A stretch of 64,000 bases of DNA from Puniceicoccaceae bacterium (GTDB lineage Bacteria > Verrucomicrobiota > Verrucomicrobiae > Opitutales > Coraliomargaritaceae). A program made the translations under genes and the position numbers. Positions 1 through 7,836 of the stretch are shown piece after piece (the first letter of the stretch is position 1; each line of letters begins with the position of its first letter). The notes beneath the pieces were generated by a model that worked only from the letters and a program-made list of their open reading frames with translations, ran no database searches and was not told where the DNA came from. The stretch spans positions 36,130 to 100,129 of the forward strand of contig CABXXS010000001.1 in assembly GCA_902516225.1 (NCBI GenBank), read 5' to 3'.

Positions 1-713
1 CCCTTGCCTATGGCTTCCCCCATAGGTCGTACATCTTGTCCTACTCGTATATATTTTTCCTGCACGAGTTCTTCTAAGCCGGCCGCTTCTAAGAAATCTG
101 CCTGCCAGCCAGGTCTGCCCGCGCTAGCTTCGTGAGCAAGATAGGTCCATTTACAAGTCATAGAGCACAAGGAGCGAGTTAGGGCCCCTGTCGCGCGATA
201 AGTTAAGTAATCTGGCAGATCAAAAAAGTGAGCCGCCCGTTGCCAAGATTCTGGTAAATGCTTTTTCAACCATAGAAGTTTGGGTATCTGCATTTCAGGG
301 GAGATTTTGCCGCCTACATATTCGAAAACTTTATGCTCCTCGCTAAGCTTATTTAAGCTGTCGGCTTCTTCTATAGCGCGGTGATCCATCCATACTATTA
401 CGTTTTTTTCGTCGCCCCCGTCTAAATCAACGGTGACAGGATTGCCAGCGCCGTCTAATAGAACGAGGGAACAGGTTGCGTCGAATCCAATACCTTTGAT
501 TTTTTCTGCGCTTACGTCAGCGTCTTGACGGACAGCCTTGCAGCACTGCACAATTGCTTCCCAAATGCCTTCACTTGATTGCTCGGAAAAATCAGGGCGA
601 GGCTGCCACATTTCAATGGCTTTTGTATTGTGAGCTAGCAGAGTTCCTTCGCTGTCGAAGAGTCCCGCTCTAGCGCTACCTGTGCCGACATCAATTCCTA
701 GAAAGTATTCCAT
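1..713 (-). CDS. FGGY-family pentulose kinase, 3' end cut by window edge
   Basis: The reading frame starts at the ATG at 713 and stays open to base 1, giving about 237 N-terminal residues. It opens with the FGGY ATP-binding signature (FLGIDVGTGSARAG) and carries GIGFDATCSLV, VIVWMDHRA and ISPEMQIPKLLWLKKH, which fit the pentulose (D-ribulokinase-like) branch of the family better than classical XylB or AraB. The expected reaction is ATP-dependent phosphorylation of a ketopentose in the cytoplasm. It lies 29 bp after a sulfatase and is the last visible gene of the xylan operon, so it probably phosphorylates the pentulose released by that pathway. The family call is firm. The substrate (xylulose, ribulose or another) is inference, and the C-terminal half cannot be inspected. 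Confidence 0.85.
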   Translation of the reverse strand, partial: MEYFLGIDVGTGSARAGLFDSEGTLLAHNTKAIEMWQPRPDFSEQSSEGIWEAIVQCCKAVRQDADVSAEKIKGIGFDATCSLVLLDGAGNPVTVDLDGGDEKNVIVWMDHRAIEEADSLNKLSEEHKVFEYVGGKISPEMQIPKLLWLKKHLPESWQRAAHFFDLPDYLTYRATGALTRSLCSMTCKWTYLAHEASAGRPGWQADFLEAAGLEELVQEKYIRVGQDVRPMGEAIGK

Positions 714-742
714 TATATTTTTAATTTCTCTACGATTGCAGA

Positions 743-2458
743 CTAGCGAACCTCTACGCTCATACGCGCTTCTACCGGTGGGTTTATCCCATCGCAGACA
801 CTTACAGTGAATTCGTGCTCTCCGATTTCTGCGGCAGTTGGCATCCCTTCAAAGCGTCCGTAGCTAGGATTAGTTAATTGAAGCCACTGCGCCCCAGAAA
901 CCTTGGCGTAGACAAGACCGTCTCCTTCGAGATCGGTCACCCGAAAGTTAACGTATGTGCTGTAGGCTTCCCCCACCTTAGCCGGTTTTTGCGAAAAGCT
1001 CCTAGTCTTCCAATTTGGAGGCTTATTTCCCTCGATCATATCCTGCGCGGTTTTAGAATTAGCATAAGTGGTATCGGCATCGCTTATGTTCTGCCGATGT
1101 AGCCCCAATAGCCCAGACAGCCGTGCCTTCGCAGGGGCATATTTAGAATCTTTGGCGCGGTTCACGTTCTCATCTAAATCATTGTCATGGTCGTAGAGCA
1201 TTTCGGCACCTCCAGGCCACTGTGCATAACTTAGGTTTTTTGTTTTTACGGCTTCCCCGCTTTGGTAACGGCTGAAAATTGCTTGTTTAAATTCTGCGTT
1301 GGGATTTTTTAGTACCGGTACGAGGCTACGCCCCTGCAAGTGATCTGGGGCTTCAATGCCTGCTAGCTCGCAAAGCGTTGGATAAATGTCGACGAATTCT
1401 ACTAGAGCAGAGCTTCTTTGCCCCGATTTGTACCCCGGCGCTCGTAAAATTAGCGGTGCATTCAAAGAGGTCCTGAATAAAGCATGTTTACACCATAGAG
1501 TGTGTTCGCCGAGTTGCCATCCGTGATCACCCCATAATATTACAATAGTATTCTCGCTCATGCCAAGACGGTCCAGGCAGTCGAGTATTTTGCCGATCAT
1601 GGCATCGGCATAAGAGACGCTAGCATAATAACCATGAATTAGATGAAGAGCTAACTCATTCGAGACAGCACCTTTCTGGGGAACCCCTCCATATTGCCCG
1701 CGCAATTCATTCCAATTGTGCAGGGCTTGTCGCGGCGCACCTTCTGGCACATAATAATTATCAGGTAAAGATAGAGATGCTCGATCGTAGAGATCCCAGT
1801 ACTTAGTTGGCGCATTAAAGGGAAGGTGTGGCTTACTAAATCCTGCGGCGATAAAGAAGGGGCTACCCTCTGCCTTGGCGCGCTCAAGGTCGCGGATTAC
1901 TTTTTCTGCGGTTTTGCCATCCGGGTATGCATTATCTGGGACATCCGCGGCTTCGAAAGGTGGTTGTTCTTTGTGTGGTAGAGCTATATTTTCAGACCGA
2001 ACATACTGGCGGAAAGTCCCCGGGTGACTAATCTCAGCCCAAGACCTCTCGAAGTCATCCTTTTGGTGATAAATTTTACCATTTGAAATAGTGGTATAGC
2101 CGTGCTCTTGTAACCAACCAGGGAGATCGTAGATTCCGCGCACCTCCATATCCGCCTTCGTATGATAATTCAGGAAGCGTTGACGGGTCGGATAGAGCCC
2201 CGTCATAAGACTTGCTCGGGAGGCCCCGCAAACAGGCACTTGACAATAGGCCTCCTTAAATACCGTCCCAGAAGCAGCTAGGCGGTCGATATTGGGCGAA
2301 ACAATTTGTGTGTTCCCGTAGCAACCCAATTCTGGGCGCAAGTCATCGACAGCAATAAACAGGATATTTGGAGTAGATCCACTTACGCTCGCTCCAATGA
2401 ATGCGAGCGCACCGAAGAAGGCGGGTAGCAGGCGTATATTTTTAGGAATATTTTTCAT
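743..2458 (-). CDS. Secreted sulfatase (iduronate-2-sulfatase-like) with C-terminal Ig-like domain
   Basis: The 571-residue protein has a signal peptide (about residues 1-28) followed by a type I sulfatase domain. Metal-ligand aspartates are in AVDDLRP (about 36-42). The formylglycine motif is VCGASR with Cys77, and GDHGWQLGEH is the later conserved block. The DDLRPELGCYG opening resembles iduronate-2-sulfatase-like (S1_7 type) enzymes. Residues about 497-571 form a putative Ig-like module (WLQL...GRFEGMP...FTVSVCDG) of the type seen on secreted polysaccharide enzymes. The ATG overlaps the stop of the upstream sulfatase by 4 bp, indicating translational coupling. It is expected to remove sulfate esters from a sugar polymer or oligomer outside the cytoplasm. 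The exact linkage cannot be read from the sequence. Confidence 0.9.
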   Translation of the reverse strand: MKNIPKNIRLLPAFFGALAFIGASVSGSTPNILFIAVDDLRPELGCYGNTQIVSPNIDRLAASGTVFKEAYCQVPVCGASRASLMTGLYPTRQRFLNYHTKADMEVRGIYDLPGWLQEHGYTTISNGKIYHQKDDFERSWAEISHPGTFRQYVRSENIALPHKEQPPFEAADVPDNAYPDGKTAEKVIRDLERAKAEGSPFFIAAGFSKPHLPFNAPTKYWDLYDRASLSLPDNYYVPEGAPRQALHNWNELRGQYGGVPQKGAVSNELALHLIHGYYASVSYADAMIGKILDCLDRLGMSENTIVILWGDHGWQLGEHTLWCKHALFRTSLNAPLILRAPGYKSGQRSSALVEFVDIYPTLCELAGIEAPDHLQGRSLVPVLKNPNAEFKQAIFSRYQSGEAVKTKNLSYAQWPGGAEMLYDHDNDLDENVNRAKDSKYAPAKARLSGLLGLHRQNISDADTTYANSKTAQDMIEGNKPPNWKTRSFSQKPAKVGEAYSTYVNFRVTDLEGDGLVYAKVSGAQWLQLTNPSYGRFEGMPTAAEIGEHEFTVSVCDGINPPVEARMSVEVR

Positions 2459-3930
2459 ATTTTAGACTTAACTTCGTGTGCATCCCCAGAGCCGATATTA
2501 GGTAGTGGCTTACCGGTCTCAAGGTAATGTTTGTAAGGCATCTGATTATAGCTGCGGATCTCAGCGGCTACCTTGGGGTCACTGCGATCGGGCCAAGGAT
2601 TATGTTCGAGAATTTTCATTAGCCTTTTGTGGGCATCTCTAGCGGCGGGCGAGGAAGTATCCTCGACCTGTTTGTATTTGGAGCGTATGTGTTCCCCATT
2701 ACTGAAGTAGAGTCGCCCTTTATCAGAACCATAAACTGGATCCACTGCTTCTAAGACCCAGTCACGTGTTCGTGCCATGCGGGCAGTAGCAATGTAACTT
2801 AAGATCCAATCACGGTGTTGATCCTGCTCCCCACTTAAAAAGGGGCGCAGGCTTTTCCCGTCTAGGGCATAGCCATCCGGTAGTTGGCTCCCTGAGAAAT
2901 CCACGAAGGTGGGGAAGAGGTCGGAAAACTCCACTAATTCCTTGGTCGCCCCTCGCACTTTAACAATCCCAGGGGCACTGATAATCAGGGGGACTCTTGG
3001 TCCGTCTTCGGTCGCATGCATCTTCATACCATGGGCGGAATCACCATTGTCTGAGGCGAAGATAACAATAGTATTCTCACGCAGACCTAGGTCTTCAAGC
3101 GCTTGAGTTAGTCTGCCGATGGTCTGATCAATATAAACTATCATATCAGCGACTGAACCACCCGTGTTACTGCCACGGCTACCCTTAGAAGGCATCGTAG
3201 GTAGCCCCCCGCCTGCTATATCGTGCACTAAATTTAGGGGATAATAAGCCAGAAAAGATTCCTGCTTGTTGCGCTTTATAAAATCGATTAGGTAATTTGT
3301 GAAAATATCAGGGCCGAAATCTCCAGGACCTGTTTCGAGCAGTGCTCCATCTTGAATGATGCATGGGTGCCAGTAGCGCGAGGGAATCCTTGGAGCATTG
3401 GGAAAGTTGTACCTACCTTCATAAAGGCCAGTAAATACAGCGCCTTCTGGAATGGCACTTGGCTGATCTGCGCGGTGGCAGAATTCATCGAAGCCGACAG
3501 AGCCATCGACCTTTCCTCCTAGAGCCATATTGTTGCCGATCAGAGCAGTACGGTAGCCGTTCTCACGTAGCGCTTGAGCAAAGGTCAGATGACGCGTGGT
3601 CCAATTATAACGCTCACTTCTATTATCATTGATGCGAAGATCGTTGTGCCAGACTCCTGTGCGAAATGGGTATCGCCCTGTTGTGAGCAGTGCCCTGGAT
3701 GAAGAACACATTGGAGTTGCCCATGCGGTAAGAAATTGGACTCCTGTGCTCGCTAATCGATCTATATTTGGGGTCGGCGCGGCGCTAGCGTCATAACAAC
3801 TAAAATTCTCAGGACTAAGATCATCAATGACGATCACAATAAAGTTGGGTCGCTCGGCATTAGCGTTCGCAAAGCCATGGGCAAATAAAATTCCAGCGAG
3901 CAGGAAGAGGGTGATTTTTACAGCGTTCAT
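2455..3930 (-). CDS. Secreted sulfatase with CSSSR active-site variant
   Basis: This 491-residue type I sulfatase has a signal peptide of about 25 residues, metal-binding VIDDLSPE near residue 35, and FASDNGDSAHG as the second metal site. The active-site motif reads MCSSSR with Cys75. The usual pattern is C-x-(P/A)-x-R, so the third position is Ser. Cys and Arg are kept, so formylglycine conversion is still plausible, but this is a less common motif. It lies 20 bp downstream of the GH-A-like gene and overlaps the next sulfatase by 4 bp within the operon. No accessory module is seen. The family call is strong and the substrate is unknown. Confidence 0.88.
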   Translation of the reverse strand: MNAVKITLFLLAGILFAHGFANANAERPNFIVIVIDDLSPENFSCYDASAAPTPNIDRLASTGVQFLTAWATPMCSSSRALLTTGRYPFRTGVWHNDLRINDNRSERYNWTTRHLTFAQALRENGYRTALIGNNMALGGKVDGSVGFDEFCHRADQPSAIPEGAVFTGLYEGRYNFPNAPRIPSRYWHPCIIQDGALLETGPGDFGPDIFTNYLIDFIKRNKQESFLAYYPLNLVHDIAGGGLPTMPSKGSRGSNTGGSVADMIVYIDQTIGRLTQALEDLGLRENTIVIFASDNGDSAHGMKMHATEDGPRVPLIISAPGIVKVRGATKELVEFSDLFPTFVDFSGSQLPDGYALDGKSLRPFLSGEQDQHRDWILSYIATARMARTRDWVLEAVDPVYGSDKGRLYFSNGEHIRSKYKQVEDTSSPAARDAHKRLMKILEHNPWPDRSDPKVAAEIRSYNQMPYKHYLETGKPLPNIGSGDAHEVKSKI

Positions 3931-3950
3931 TTGTTTGTGAATCTCATATT

Positions 3951-5141
3951 TTAGTTAGTACTTTTTATACCGTCAGCAAATGTTTCTAACGCGGATGCAT
4001 TTGCAGTGGTTATGGCAGCTTCTAACACCTTGTATGCGGAGCCATCTTCGCGCAAGATACCTTGCTTGAGTACCCCTGGGTACTCGTTGTAGCGATCAAT
4101 ATATTGGCAACGATGATACCCAATTATATAGGGCTTAGCTACGGCAGCGGCTACATAGTTGCGATACATCTCGGCAACAGCGCTTTCGCTCTCTAATTGC
4201 TTCCACATCGTCTCGCTATACTCTGGGGTGGGGAAGCTACACTGATGGTCGCAAATGATGATGGGTTTCTCGTAAGAAGCATAGAGTGCGTTGAAGTATT
4301 CCTCCTCGAATTGGTCATTTCCTGGCTGGATAGATAAGACATCGATATATGGCATAGCTGCCTCTAAAACTACTTGGGGATGATCGTTCATCAAGTAACG
4401 CTCCCCAAAGATTAAAGCATTTGGGTGTAAGCGCCGAGTTGCCTCACCAATTAGTTTGTAATGTTCTTTTGCGATTATTCCGAGAAAGCCCTCATCGGTG
4501 GCCGGGACGCCGTCTTGCGCGCAATCTGTAAGATAGCGCGCATAGCGAATCCTTCCAGGTGCTTCCTCCGGAAGTTCACGAATTGCGAGCACCCAATTAG
4601 TTCCGCGCGTATGCAAGGAGCGCTCTAAGTCCCACTGGGGAGTGTCTGTCCAGTAGTAGCCGATTAGATTCGGGTTTTTATTATTGCGGCACATCCATTG
4701 TAGTTTTTTCAACTTCTCAGCCTGCACTTCCGGATCAAAGACATCCGGGTAGAAGAATTCGTCATCTGAGAGGTAATTAGAATTACGCTCTAAGAACGAG
4801 TCTTCCATATAGGCAATGAGTGAGTAGATCTCTTTTGGTGAGCCGTAACCTGCGGTGTTGTAGCTCCAAGCCTTTAAATCAGCGACTGCGGCGCTTGAAT
4901 AGGCGTCCCAACTGCCTTTAAAAGTTTCATCGAGGAGGTCGTGTTTGGCGTCCTCTTGTACCGCATTGATATGATTGATCCCAAGTGTGAAAAACGGAGC
5001 TCCGCTGGGGTCGACCAAGGTGTGACGCCCTTGGATTTTATCCAAGTGGAAATAGCCTTCGACACTAGAGCCATTAGCGGCGCCTGTGGTTGTTGATAAA
5101 GTAAAGGTAGCCATGATAAGTCTTAAAATTTTAGTTTTCAT
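3951..5141 (-). CDS. Secreted clan GH-A-like (agarase-like) TIM-barrel protein
   Basis: The 396-residue protein has an N-terminal signal sequence (about 1-23) and an opening typical of agarase-like barrel glycosidases (GRHTLVDPSGAPFFTLGINH). Strand-4 and strand-7 segments are recognisable as NPNLIGYYWTDTPQW (about 157-170) and KPIIICDHQCSFPTP (about 292-306). The expected acid/base Asn-Glu pair reads Thr-Asp-Thr-Pro, and the nucleophile Glu position reads Asp298-His299. Glu247 in IFGERY is another conserved-looking acid. The start overlaps the upstream sulfatase by 4 bp. Operon context suggests it acts on the same sulfated xylan-like glycan. A glycosidase fold is likely; activity and specificity are not established. 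Confidence 0.65.
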   Translation of the reverse strand: MKTKILRLIMATFTLSTTTGAANGSSVEGYFHLDKIQGRHTLVDPSGAPFFTLGINHINAVQEDAKHDLLDETFKGSWDAYSSAAVADLKAWSYNTAGYGSPKEIYSLIAYMEDSFLERNSNYLSDDEFFYPDVFDPEVQAEKLKKLQWMCRNNKNPNLIGYYWTDTPQWDLERSLHTRGTNWVLAIRELPEEAPGRIRYARYLTDCAQDGVPATDEGFLGIIAKEHYKLIGEATRRLHPNALIFGERYLMNDHPQVVLEAAMPYIDVLSIQPGNDQFEEEYFNALYASYEKPIIICDHQCSFPTPEYSETMWKQLESESAVAEMYRNYVAAAVAKPYIIGYHRCQYIDRYNEYPGVLKQGILREDGSAYKVLEAAITTANASALETFADGIKSTN

Positions 5142-6469
5142 TTTATTCGCGCGGCATCGTGTTCTTTAATGAGCTTCGCCATCACGTTCCTCAATTTAGT
5201 GAGTTCGCTATCTGATAAATCTTCTTTGAGGGGGGTTGTTTCTAAGAGGTCGGCACTAAGGTCATAGAAGTCGCCATTTCGATAAAGTTTGTAGCGGGTG
5301 CTACGCGCCCATGAAATATCGCTGATATTAGGATATTTCTTTTCCATGAATTTGGGAACCGCATACCAGCAGTAGCTTAATTTTCTTGATGTTCCCAATT
5401 CGCCATTAAGTTGCGGAAAAAAACTTCGGCCGTTGAAGCCTGCTTTTTGGTCGGGGGTTATTCCCGCAATCTCACAGAAAGTCGGCAAAAAATCACTGAA
5501 GTCGATAAGCCCAGTATTCACTGCGCCACCCGTAATTCCAGGCCCTTTTACTATCAAGGGGACATGCGTTCCTGCATTAGTAGTTTGTCCTTTTCCCCCA
5601 CGCACCCCATGCCCTGCGATTTGTGAAACTGTATTTCCCAAGCTACCATTATCGGCAGTAAAGATGATATAGGTCTGCTCGCTTAGACCCGCTGCCTTAA
5701 CTTGGGCCACCACTCGGCCTAACATCTTGTCAGTATAATGCACCATGTCGTCAAAGTAATCGGTATCCATGCTACCACGCTTTGCGCCAGGGCTTTTAGG
5801 ATCCCAATCTCTAGAGTCTGGATTTGGCACAAAAGGCGAGTGGGGCAGTAGCATGGGGTAATAAACTAGGAATGACCTATCTTTATTTTCATTTATGAAT
5901 TGCTCGATGTAATCTACCAATAAATCTGGCCCGAATTCCCCGTTATGATAATCTTCCTCAGTTCCATTGCGTTCTAGTTGAGGATTTTCGTAACGCGTGT
6001 CGGTTTGCGTTTCATTGCTGAAATTGCTACGGGTATGCTGCCACAATAATGACTGATCAAAGCCGAAATGCCGCGGGGCATCGTGGGTCTGCCCAAGCTG
6101 CCATTTACCTACAATACAGGTGGCATATCCCGCTTCCTTCAAAAGATGCGCAAAGGTTCTCTCGCCTCGCTTTAGTTGAGCAAAGCGCGTATAATTATAT
6201 ACATTATAGCGCCCTGTCATGATCTGTACTCTTGAAGGAGTGCAAGCGGGATTAGCATGGCACTGCTCAAAACGCATTCCTTGGGCGCTGAGTTGGTCAA
6301 TATTTGGGGTGGAGTAGGAGGTCCCACCGTTTGCGCCGATGCATTCATAGCCCATGTCATCTGCCATGATTAGAATGATGTTTGGCGACCGCACCTCGCC
6401 GGCTTCGGCGCAGCAGATCACCACGAGAATAAGCGCGCTTATTTTGAGCAAATGCTTCATGCGATTCAT
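5138..6469 (-). CDS. Secreted arylsulfatase A-like sulfatase
   Basis: This 443-residue protein has a signal peptide (about 1-23) and a complete type I sulfatase domain. IMADDMGYE (about 34-42) carries metal ligands. ACTPSR with Cys76 is the canonical formylglycine motif, and FTADNGS is the C-terminal metal site. VGKWQLG carries the conserved Lys of the sulfate pocket. It is compact and has no accessory module. It overlaps the GH10 gene upstream (6466-6469) and the GH-A-like gene downstream (5138-5141) by ATGA junctions, so expression is tightly linked to the xylanase. It probably desulfates the polymer or its fragments outside the cytoplasm; the sulfated position is unknown. Confidence 0.9.
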   Translation of the reverse strand: MNRMKHLLKISALILVVICCAEAGEVRSPNIILIMADDMGYECIGANGGTSYSTPNIDQLSAQGMRFEQCHANPACTPSRVQIMTGRYNVYNYTRFAQLKRGERTFAHLLKEAGYATCIVGKWQLGQTHDAPRHFGFDQSLLWQHTRSNFSNETQTDTRYENPQLERNGTEEDYHNGEFGPDLLVDYIEQFINENKDRSFLVYYPMLLPHSPFVPNPDSRDWDPKSPGAKRGSMDTDYFDDMVHYTDKMLGRVVAQVKAAGLSEQTYIIFTADNGSLGNTVSQIAGHGVRGGKGQTTNAGTHVPLIVKGPGITGGAVNTGLIDFSDFLPTFCEIAGITPDQKAGFNGRSFFPQLNGELGTSRKLSYCWYAVPKFMEKKYPNISDISWARSTRYKLYRNGDFYDLSADLLETTPLKEDLSDSELTKLRNVMAKLIKEHDAARIK

Positions 6470-7836
6470 TCTGCTTTAAGGTTCAAAGTAAGTGGCTCTT
6501 CCATGCCGCGCTCTAAGTCAAATTCTGCTCGGTAATTCTGCCCCTTGTGGGTTATCTTTAGTGTATAATCTCCGTAGAATCCGCGGCCCTGCAAGCTACT
6601 TGTAAGATCAAGCGTGCCTTTGATGCGAGTGCGCCACTGTTCGTTGATTAGATTATCGAGCACTTTGTAAACTGGTTTAGGATTACCTTCTGTGTTTAAC
6701 AACCCTGCTGGCATGCCCCGCCACGGTTCAACGTCTGTGATGGTCCACCAAATTATAGCTTCTACTGCAGGATGACTGAATGCTAGCGTGTAGAAGTCGC
6801 GCGTAAGCTCTGCTTGGTAGCGCTCTAATTCTGGGGTACTGGGAAGCGTCGGACGATCCTTTCCTTTAGCATCATAAGCATCCACTTTGTCCTTCCAAGC
6901 GTTATAGCTATCCCAGTCGCTAAAACGCTCGCAACTCAGAATGCTGATCTCTGATAGATGAAGGGGCTTCCCAAAACGGCCATAGGTTTCCAGCGCCTTC
7001 CAGAGACGATCTTCATCAATAGTGTCCATCTCTGTGTGCATGTGAGTCTGGATTCCTATCACCTCAAAATCAGCCCCTGCGGAGACGCAATGCTCGATTA
7101 ACTCTTCATATTCTACGTCAAGATCTGTGTAGTGGTTGACAATGTAGCGCCCATTCGGGTGACTCGAGCGAGCAGTGCGGAGCATTTTTTCAGTTACTTC
7201 TGAGGGGCCTCCCACCGATTCGAACCAGCGCCGCACACCCTCTTTTTTGTTACGCCATTTGATCCCAGGGGCCTCATTGTAGACATCCCACTCATCGATC
7301 TCTGGGAAGTTTGTTAATAAGCGATCTACATGACTTACGATGTCCGCTTCGATATCCGTCGTATCTCGTTCGGAGTCTGTCATGAAATCAGGCAATACTT
7401 CGTGCCACATTAGAGGATGCCCGCGAAGAGTCATCCCCTGCGACTTTGCCCAATTAAGTTTTTCCCTAGAATCAGGGTTATAGCTCCAACCGCCAGGCTT
7501 TTTCTCATGGACGGCCCAATAAAAATCAATCGTGGCATAATTAAACAACTTCGCAAACTGCGCTTTGAAATCGTCATACCAATCTTGTTTTGGAGCCTGC
7601 CAATCAGAGGCTAAGGATCCACCAAAGCGAAACGAATGGCCGGTTTGCTCCAGTTGATAGCTAGCACCGCTCTTCAGAGGTGAGCCATCTGGTAGGAGCA
7701 ATCGTAGGTCGAAATCGCCCATTCGGTGCGCAGCAATTCGCTCGCGCGCTCCCGCCAGTTCCCATGGCTGATGCATAGCAGCACGCAGGTTCGAGGAGAT
7801 AATTAATACACAGACAAGTATAGAGAAGAGTTTCAT
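6466..7836 (-). CDS. Secreted GH10 endo-1,4-beta-xylanase
   Basis: The 456-residue product hydrolyses beta-1,4-xylan internally if it follows the family. Starting at 7836 gives a good signal peptide (MKLFSILVCVLIISSNLRAA) and a 4-bp ATGA overlap with the upstream gene; a longer in-frame start at 7866 would add ten residues and is less likely. GH10 hallmarks are WDVYNEA with acid/base Glu188, LRGHPLMWH, GIQTHMH and LHLSEISIL with nucleophile Glu296. A beta-rich segment of about 70 residues follows the barrel. It is the key evidence that the operon targets xylan. The product is likely periplasmic or extracellular, supplying xylo-oligosaccharides to the symporter encoded in the same operon. Confidence 0.93.
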   Translation of the reverse strand: MKLFSILVCVLIISSNLRAAMHQPWELAGARERIAAHRMGDFDLRLLLPDGSPLKSGASYQLEQTGHSFRFGGSLASDWQAPKQDWYDDFKAQFAKLFNYATIDFYWAVHEKKPGGWSYNPDSREKLNWAKSQGMTLRGHPLMWHEVLPDFMTDSERDTTDIEADIVSHVDRLLTNFPEIDEWDVYNEAPGIKWRNKKEGVRRWFESVGGPSEVTEKMLRTARSSHPNGRYIVNHYTDLDVEYEELIEHCVSAGADFEVIGIQTHMHTEMDTIDEDRLWKALETYGRFGKPLHLSEISILSCERFSDWDSYNAWKDKVDAYDAKGKDRPTLPSTPELERYQAELTRDFYTLAFSHPAVEAIIWWTITDVEPWRGMPAGLLNTEGNPKPVYKVLDNLINEQWRTRIKGTLDLTSSLQGRGFYGDYTLKITHKGQNYRAEFDLERGMEEPLTLNLKAE

